Source of the DNA: CAYNLK01 sp964398055
GTDB lineage: Bacteria > Chloroflexota > Anaerolineae > 4572-78 > J111
Reading direction: 5' to 3'
Length of the DNA: 10,990 nt
Assembly (NCBI GenBank): GCA_964398055.1
Contig: CAYNLK010000094.1
Location: 1-10,990 of the forward strand
Of the stretch, positions 6,532 to 10,990 are shown one piece after another; the stretch's first letter is position 1; each line of letters starts with the position of its first letter. The notes under the pieces were generated by a model, which ran no database searches, had not been told where the DNA came from, and worked only from the letters and a program-made list of their open reading frames with translations. The translations under genes and the position numbers were made by a program.

Positions 6532-9261
6532 CTAGTCGGCGAATTCAGCGTAGTAACCGGCGCGGGTCATTTCTTCGCGGATGAGTTGGGCGGCCTCGTC
6601 GAGGGCGGTTTGAGCATCTTTCTGGCCGGTGGCAAACTCGCTGAGCTTGACGCCGAGGATGGGGGCATTGATGGCGCCCCACTCGGGGATGAGCGGTCGC
6701 CAGTCGGTGTTGGCGCACTTGAGTTGTTCGAGCAGGACGGGGTACTCGGTGTACTTGGCCTGGAGGTCGGGGTCGGCCAGGGTAGAGTTGCGGACGACGT
6801 CGCCGCCCATTTCGGCCAGCTTCTTATCGGTAGCCTTGCTGGTCATCCACTGGATGAAGAGGAAGGCAGCTTCCTTGTGCTGGGAGTTGGCGGCGATGCC
6901 CATGGCCTGGCCGCCGGTTTCGGAGCCGCAGGTGACGGCGGTGGGGTGGAGGGCAAAGCCGACCTTGTCGATGACCTTGGACTGGTTGGGATCGCGGCTT
7001 TGGGCGGCGATCTTGTGGGCGTCGAGGAACATGGCGGCCTCACCCTGGAGGAAGGCGTTGACCTCTTCGCCAAAGCCGTAAGCTTCGACGCCGGGGGGCG
7101 AGTTGGCCATAATCTCTTTGAGAACTTCGGCGGCGGTAACGCCGGCCTCGTTGTTGACGATGGGGTTGAAGTTTTCATCGAAGACAGAGCCGCCGTAGGG
7201 GGAGAGGTGGAGCAGCCAGGCGTGGACGACCTGGTGGCCGGCGGAGCCGCGGGAGGTCATCCCGGCGACGCCATCGACGTTCTCGGTGATCCACTTGGCG
7301 GTTTCGAGCAATTCATCGTAGGTTTGGGGGACCTTGAGGTTGTTCTCTTCGAAGATGTCTTTGCGGTAGGCCAGGATCGAGGTCTCCGCCCCAAACGGCA
7401 CCCCGTACAAACCCTGCATCGGCCCTTCCAGATAGCCCTTGTCGCCGCCGATGACCGAGCCGGAAACCAGGTAGGCTTTGGCGATATCATCGGGGTCATA
7501 GCCGGGCATCACCTGGGTGGGGTCGCCGAAGAATTGGGACAGCGGGGCGAGCAGGCCCTTGTTGACATACTCGTTCTTCCAGAAGATGGTCCAGGCGACC
7601 ACATCGTAGTCGCCCTGGGGTTTGCTGAGTTCCAGGACCTGCTTGTCGTGCAGGCTGACGTAGTCGATGAACTCGACCTCGACATCAATGCCGGTCTCTT
7701 CCTCGAACTGCGGGATCAACTCGGCGGCCACCTGGAAGTGGGATAACGACGGCCAACTGACCACCAGGCTCTCGCCGGCGTATTTTTTCAGCCGCTCTTC
7801 AGGAGTGGCATAATAACCGGCGCGGGTCATTTCTTCGCGGATGAGTTGAGCGGCCTCGTCGAGGGCGGTTTGAGCATCTTTCTGGCCGGTGGCAAACTCG
7901 CTGAGCTTGACGCCGAGGATGGGGGCATTGATGGCGCCCCACTCGGGGATGAGCGGTCGCCAGTCGGTGTTGGCGCACTTGAGTTGTTCGAGCAGGACGG
8001 GGTACTCGGTGTACTTGGCCTGGAGGTCGGGGTCGGCCAGGGTAGAGTTGCGGACGACGTCGCCGCCCATTTCGGCCAGCTTCTTATCGGTAGCCTTGCT
8101 GGTCATCCACTGGATGAAGAGGAAGGCAGCTTCCTTGTGCTGGGAGTTGGCGGCGATGCCCATGGCCTGGCCGCCGGTTTCGGAGCCGCAGGTGACGGCG
8201 GTGGGGTGGAGGGCAAAGCCGACCTTGTCGATGACCTTGGACTGGTTGGGATCGCGGCTTTGGGCGGCGATCTTGTGGGCGTCGAGGAACATGGCGGCCT
8301 CACCCTGGAGGAAGGCGTTGACCTCTTCGCCAAAGCCGTAAGCTTCGACGCCGGGGGGCGAGTTGGCCATAATCTCTTTGAGAACTTCGGCGGCGGTAAC
8401 GCCGGCCTCGTTGTTGACGATGGGGTTGAAGTTTTCATCGAAGACAGAGCCGCCGTAGGGGGAGAGGTGGAGCAGCCAGGCGTGGACGACCTGGTGGCCG
8501 GCGGAGCCGCGGGAGGTCATCCCGGCGACGCCATCGACGTTCTCGGTGATCCACTTGGCGGTTTCGAGCAATTCATCGTAGGTTTGGGGGACCTTGAGGT
8601 TGTTCTCTTCGAAGATGTCTTTGCGGTAGGCCAGGATCGAGGTCTCCGCCCCAAACGGCACCCCGTACAAACCCTGCATCGGCCCTTCCAGATAGCCCTT
8701 GTCGCCGCCGATGACCGAGCCGGAAACCAGGTAGGCTTTGGCGATATCATCGGGGTCATAGCCGGGCATCACCTGGGTGGGGTCGCCGAAGAATTGGGAC
8801 AGCGGGGCGAGCAGGCCCTTGTTGACATACTCGTTCTTCCAGAAGATGGTCCAGGCGACCACGTCGTAGTCGCCCTGGGGTTTGCTCAGCTCGAGGACCT
8901 GCTTGTCATGCAGGCTGACGTAATCGATGAACTCGACCTCGACATCGATGCCGGTCTCTTCCTCGAACTGCGGGATCAACTCGGCGGCTACCTGGAAGTG
9001 GGACAACGAGGGCCAACTGACCACCAGTTGAGTGCCGGCAAAGCGCCTCAGCCAGTTACCTCCGACCGCGCCTGCTTCAGCTGGCGCTGCCGCTCCACCC
9101 TGGGGCGCCTCTGCAACCTGGCCTTCGGTAGCGGGTTGGACCGCTTCCGGTTGAGCTGCTTCTTCCGAAGGTGCGGGGGTTCCCTGGTTACAGGCAACGA
9201 TGAGCAGTAACGACAGGATGATCGTTAGGCTCAGGAACCATTTGATCGTATTTCTTTCCAT
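6532..9261 (-). CDS. Lipoprotein with two tandem, almost identical CUT1 solute-binding domains
   Basis: 909 residues, about twice the normal size of a family 1 sugar-binding protein. The start ATG has a perfect AAGGAGG nine bases upstream. Residues 1-24 are a lipoprotein signal (MERN, a hydrophobic core, then lipobox LIVAC with Cys24). A flexible Ala/Pro/Glu-rich tether follows (about 25-66). Domain 1 spans about 67-485 and domain 2 about 486-905, in register with a 420-residue period. Each begins with a related lead-in (NWLRRFAGTQ versus ERLKKYAGES) and then the same LVVSWPSLSHFQVAAEL sequence. There is no stop between them; the C-terminus is AEFAD. It should be anchored outside the cytoplasmic membrane and feed the two downstream permeases. 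The substrate is inferred as L-ascorbate or a relative. The duplication is either real or, less likely, an assembly product. Confidence 0.9.
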   Translation of the reverse strand: MERNTIKWFLSLTIILSLLLIVACNQGTPAPSEEAAQPEAVQPATEGQVAEAPQGGAAAPAEAGAVGGNWLRRFAGTQLVVSWPSLSHFQVAAELIPQFEEETGIDVEVEFIDYVSLHDKQVLELSKPQGDYDVVAWTIFWKNEYVNKGLLAPLSQFFGDPTQVMPGYDPDDIAKAYLVSGSVIGGDKGYLEGPMQGLYGVPFGAETSILAYRKDIFEENNLKVPQTYDELLETAKWITENVDGVAGMTSRGSAGHQVVHAWLLHLSPYGGSVFDENFNPIVNNEAGVTAAEVLKEIMANSPPGVEAYGFGEEVNAFLQGEAAMFLDAHKIAAQSRDPNQSKVIDKVGFALHPTAVTCGSETGGQAMGIAANSQHKEAAFLFIQWMTSKATDKKLAEMGGDVVRNSTLADPDLQAKYTEYPVLLEQLKCANTDWRPLIPEWGAINAPILGVKLSEFATGQKDAQTALDEAAQLIREEMTRAGYYATPEERLKKYAGESLVVSWPSLSHFQVAAELIPQFEEETGIDVEVEFIDYVSLHDKQVLELSKPQGDYDVVAWTIFWKNEYVNKGLLAPLSQFFGDPTQVMPGYDPDDIAKAYLVSGSVIGGDKGYLEGPMQGLYGVPFGAETSILAYRKDIFEENNLKVPQTYDELLETAKWITENVDGVAGMTSRGSAGHQVVHAWLLHLSPYGGSVFDENFNPIVNNEAGVTAAEVLKEIMANSPPGVEAYGFGEEVNAFLQGEAAMFLDAHKIAAQSRDPNQSKVIDKVGFALHPTAVTCGSETGGQAMGIAANSQHKEAAFLFIQWMTSKATDKKLAEMGGDVVRNSTLADPDLQAKYTEYPVLLEQLKCANTDWRPLIPEWGAINAPILGVKLSEFATGQKDAQTALDEAAQLIREEMTRAGYYAEFAD
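6547..7767 (-). repeat. Binding-domain repeat copy 2 (C-terminal domain of the lipoprotein)
   Basis: Encodes residues 499-905. It matches the copy at 7807-9027 base for base with a constant offset of 1260. Within 6590-7602 (1013 bases) I find no difference. Outside this core the substitutions from copy 1 are all in codon third positions. Confidence 0.95.
7807..9027 (-). repeat. Binding-domain repeat copy 1 (N-terminal domain of the lipoprotein)
   Basis: Encodes residues 79-485. Differences from copy 2 cluster at 8863, 8887, 8890, 8893, 8908, 8923, 8947, 8989, 9004 and 9010 (N-terminal part), at 7849, and in the last three codons (7807-7813). All are silent. The 39 bases between the two copies encode the inter-domain linker. 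Confidence 0.95.
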
Positions 9262-9365
9262 CTTTGCGTCCTCCTTAGGATTACACCTTTTCTACATTGA
9301 ATTAAGTTTGCGTATCTCTGACTTTTCTAAATTGGACTTCTTTGCTCTAATAGCTTACCTCCTTG

Positions 9366-9379
9366 TATAGATGTCTATA
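9366..9379 (-). promoter_or_regulatory. Short palindrome TATAGA-TG-TCTATA upstream of the binding-protein gene
   Basis: A perfect 6+6 inverted repeat with a two-base spacer, about 105 bases upstream of the lipoprotein start. One half is echoed as ACATCTATA at 9459-9467, which makes a second, larger inverted repeat around the hairpin at 9406-9438. It could be an operator for a local promoter, but no convincing -35/-10 pair is visible here. An orphan AGGAGG (minus strand) follows it without an ATG, GTG or TTG start nearby. Confidence 0.25.
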
Positions 9380-9405
9380 GTCTTTCAGATAATGTTTCGG
9401 GGTAT

Positions 9406-9438
9406 AGAAACCCGTTTTCTCGGAGAAAACGGGTTTCT
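9406..9438. repeat. REP-like perfect hairpin in the ulaG-binding protein spacer
   Basis: AGAAACCCGTTTTCT (9406-9420) and AGAAAACGGGTTTCT (9424-9438) are perfect 15-base complements around a CGG loop. No U-tract follows on the minus strand, so it is not a simple terminator of ulaG. The sequence has the look of a dispersed palindrome (REP or stem-loop repeat) and would fold in the operon transcript. Confidence 0.7.
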
Positions 9439-9466
9439 GAGCACGAATCTTTTTCTGAACATCTAT

Positions 9467-9597
9467 AGAAAAGTTTTTTCCAATCATTTTTGGCGGGGAT
9501 TAGGCGACACTTGTACCGGAGCGCAAGTGCAGGTGTTAGGGGATTTTTCCCTTTATCTTTCATCTCCTAATCCCCAAATCCCCGCAAAAACTTTTCT
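9467..9597. repeat. Imperfect 131-bp inverted-repeat element
   Basis: The outer arms AGAAAAGTTTTT (9467-9478) and AAAAACTTTTCT (9586-9597) are perfect. Next come GCGGGGAT (9493-9500) against ATCCCCGC (9578-9585) and GATTAGG (9498-9504) against CCTAATC (9566-9572). A small inner pair, CACTTG/CAAGTG, lies near 9508-9529. The left side has an extra stretch at 9479-9492, so the stem is bulged. The element starts about 25 bases after the ulaG stop and may act as a stability or attenuation structure. It has no coding capacity that I would support. Confidence 0.55.
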
Positions 9598-9620
9598 GGG
9601 GGACTATAACAGCACTAACC

Positions 9621-10685
9621 TTACAGTAAAGCTTTGAATGGCAAATCCGGTTCCATAGCAAAGGCGTCATCAAAACCGCGGGGGTAGTGATATTCCAGCA
9701 AATCCTTGTCGTCGGGATAAATAAATTTACCGCCGACCTGCCAGATAAACGGCTTGAACTGGTACTGTAATCTATCCTTTTTCATTCGCCACAGGACGAG
9801 AATCTCATTTGGGTCTGCCTGGAAATTGGTCCAGATATCGTGATGGATGGGAATGACCACTTTTGTATTCAAACATTCGGCCATACGGAGAATGTCAACC
9901 GAGGTCATTTTGTCGGTCATGCCACGGGGGTTTTCACCGTAGGAACCTAAAGCGACATCAATTTTGTAATCGTTGCCGTGTTTGGCGTACCAGTTGGAAT
10001 AATGGGAGTCGCCGCTGTGGTAAATGTTCCCCCCTCGTGTTTTTATCAGATAGTTCACTGCTTTCAAATCCATATCTTGCGGCATTTTATCTTTCAAGAT
10101 AACCCCTTTGGGGGCGGTCACCAGCTCGGTCCGGTCAAATGACTCTAGGGCCAGCAGTTGGGTATCTTTAATCTCCACCACGTCGCCGGGCTTCACGGTA
10201 ATGCAGCGTTCGGCCGGCACGCCCCAACTGGTCCACAGATCGACGCAGGCCTGGGGGCCGATAAACGGCACATCCGGGTCGCAATTCTGGATAACCGCGG
10301 CGGCCACATTGGGGTCAATGTGGTCGCCATGATCGTGGGTGGCCACCACCGCGTCAATTTCCCTGATGGCGAACGGATCCAGCACACAAGGCACGGCCCG
10401 CAGATTTGGCTGCAACTTTTTACAACCGATCATGCGTTGATGCTGGTGTTGCTCCTTCATCCAGGGGTTTGACCTGGTTCTTTTGCCGGTCTTAACCCAT
10501 AAATCGATACAAATGTTGGCATTGCCTTCGGATTTTACCCAGAGGCCGGTACAACCTAACCACCACATCACAAAGGTGCCGGGAGCAACCACTTCTTGTT
10601 CGATTTCTTCATTGAGCCAGGTGCCCCATTCCGGAAAAGTGCTCAATATCCAGAACTCTCTGGTAATCTCCGTGACTTTACTCAT
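9621..10685 (-). CDS. ulaG: L-ascorbate-6-phosphate lactonase
   Basis: 354 residues from the ATG at 10683-10685, the same length as E. coli UlaG as I recall it. AAAGGAG lies eight bases upstream, and an 11-codon upstream extension is therefore rejected. This metallo-beta-lactamase-fold hydrolase opens the lactone ring of L-ascorbate-6-phosphate to 3-keto-L-gulonate-6-phosphate. The metal-binding H-x-H-x-D-H motif is at 117-122 (HDHGDH), followed by HSGDSHYSN (223-231) with Asp226, and IPIHHDIW (278-285). The whole protein is nearly colinear with the E. coli enzyme, for example ILSTFPEWG, NEEIEQE, MWWLGCTG, KKLQPNLR, DVALGSYGENPRG, FIWQVGGKF and YHYPRGFDD. It is the first gene of the operon, behind a strong promoter, and the best single indicator that the cluster handles ascorbate. 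Confidence 0.96.
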   Translation of the reverse strand: MSKVTEITREFWILSTFPEWGTWLNEEIEQEVVAPGTFVMWWLGCTGLWVKSEGNANICIDLWVKTGKRTRSNPWMKEQHQHQRMIGCKKLQPNLRAVPCVLDPFAIREIDAVVATHDHGDHIDPNVAAAVIQNCDPDVPFIGPQACVDLWTSWGVPAERCITVKPGDVVEIKDTQLLALESFDRTELVTAPKGVILKDKMPQDMDLKAVNYLIKTRGGNIYHSGDSHYSNWYAKHGNDYKIDVALGSYGENPRGMTDKMTSVDILRMAECLNTKVVIPIHHDIWTNFQADPNEILVLWRMKKDRLQYQFKPFIWQVGGKFIYPDDKDLLEYHYPRGFDDAFAMEPDLPFKALL

Positions 10686-10725
10686 GGCATGCTCCTTTTG
10701 CGTGTTTTTAGATTTCATCGATTGG

Positions 10726-10770
10726 ATGTGAACATATTCTCAATTTATTGCACATATGACCAATTTTCTC
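10726..10770 (-). promoter_or_regulatory. Candidate operator downstream of the ulaG promoter
   Basis: Two 20-base units (10731-10750 and 10751-10770) repeat directly with shared ACATAT and CAATTT blocks exactly 20 bases apart, about two helical turns. Overlapping this is an inverted pair, ATGTG (10726-10730) and CACAT (10751-10755). The region lies between the -10 box and the ulaG ribosome site, where a bound repressor would block transcription. No regulator gene is in the window, so the ligand and protein family are unknown. Confidence 0.35.
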
Positions 10771-10771
10771 G

Positions 10772-10800
10772 ATTGTATCATAGATAGGGTAAAAAGTCAA
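10772..10800 (-). promoter_or_regulatory. Near-consensus sigma70 promoter of the ula operon
   Basis: On the minus strand TTGACT (10795-10800) and TACAAT (10772-10777) are separated by exactly 17 bases. Each hexamer differs from consensus at one position. An A/T-rich tract just upstream (10801-10840) could act as an UP element. Transcription would start near 10765, leaving a leader of about 80 bases before ulaG. It is the only strong promoter found for the cluster. Confidence 0.8.
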
Positions 10801-10990
10801 GCCTTTTTCTAAAAATTGCTCATTAAATTTTTTAGCCAAGAGAATAAATATTATTGGCCCAAATCAAGGGGTTTTTGCGGGTAGAGTATGGAAAATTTTT
10901 GAATCTGTAAGGGTCGATAGCATTTTGAACACCGGGGAAAAATTTATACCACTGGAGTCGAGGCTTCAGCCGGTAATTTAGCCCTGGAAC
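10801..10990. other. AT-rich intergenic region upstream of the operon, no gene seen
   Basis: No reading frame with a supported start was found. It contains an AT-only inverted repeat (CTAAAAATT near 10810 against AATTTTTTAG near 10827) and a G/T-rich stretch around 10865-10885. It presumably separates the ula operon from an upstream gene beyond the window edge. Confidence 0.5.

Noticed and set aside
6397..7746. Long plus-strand frame antisense to the second binding domain (449 codons), with a partner frame at 7846-9210
   Set aside because: Both are mirror images of the binding-domain coding strand and repeat with the same 1260-base offset. The silent substitutions between copies fall at third positions of the minus-strand gene, which shows that this is the selected strand. 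Their products are Gly/Val/Asp-rich with no recognisable domain.
9262..9360. Leader peptide after the orphan AGGAGG (minus strand)
   Set aside because: The only in-place start would be an ATT codon for about 19 residues; too weak to support.
806..10685. ABC transporter ATPase gene
   Set aside because: No Walker A/B or LSGGQ-type signature was found in any coding region here; the ATPase must be encoded elsewhere.
10686..10718. Eleven-codon upstream extension of ulaG
   Set aside because: It contains the Shine-Dalgarno of the ATG at 10685, and the E. coli enzyme starts at the equivalent MSKV segment.
1..10990. CRISPR array, tRNA or rRNA genes, riboswitch
   Set aside because: No regularly spaced repeat-spacer units, no tRNA-like cloverleaf with conserved arms and no rRNA segments were seen. 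The ulaG leader of about 80 bases shows direct repeats rather than a known aptamer.

Overview
The window looks like part of the chromosome of a free-living bacterium. Moderately GC-rich genes are separated by AT-rich spacers full of palindromic repeats. A lipoprotein-type CUT1 sugar ABC importer, a KdgK-like PfkB kinase, an ISKra4-type transposase fragment and toxin-antitoxin debris together are reminiscent of Chloroflexota (Anaerolineae-like), but this assignment is inference and only moderately supported.

Almost the whole window (about 806-10800) is one minus-strand gene cluster that reads as an L-ascorbate (vitamin C) catabolic operon. In transcription order it contains: a near-consensus sigma70 promoter with a possible operator (10726-10800); ulaG, L-ascorbate-6-phosphate lactonase (9621-10685); a 359-bp repeat-rich spacer; a 909-residue lipoprotein with two almost identical substrate-binding domains (6532-9261); a spacer with two strong hairpins; two CUT1 permeases (5466-6392 and 4587-5462); ulaD, 3-keto-L-gulonate-6-phosphate decarboxylase (3870-4523); a palindromic repeat element; ulaE, L-xylulose-5-phosphate 3-epimerase (2829-3680); a 99-residue protein of the 'virulence factor' (PF13769-like) type (2520-2819); ulaF, L-ribulose-5-phosphate 4-epimerase (1805-2482); and a PfkB-family sugar kinase (806-1765).

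The four ula enzymes form the complete E. coli-type route from L-ascorbate-6-phosphate to D-xylulose-5-phosphate. In E. coli the UlaABC phosphotransferase system makes the phosphorylated entry compound during uptake. Here no PTS gene is visible. An ABC importer, which would deliver unphosphorylated substrate, and a PfkB kinase take its place. The simplest reading is ABC uptake of ascorbate (or a close relative) followed by phosphorylation by the operon kinase. The kinase step is inference. No ATPase gene is present, so a shared MsmX/MalK-type ATPase encoded elsewhere is presumed.

Two points stand out. The binding protein is an in-frame tandem duplication with a 1260-nt period. Its copies are identical over a 1013-nt core and differ only at codon third positions in the flanks. 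UlaD carries Arg and Glu where the family's D-x-K-x-x-D active-site motif has Lys and Asp.

The left end (1-780) is a graveyard: a plus-strand ISKra4-family transposase fragment abuts a minus-strand gene remnant that joins an antitoxin-like N-terminus to a piece of a RelE/HigB-like toxin.
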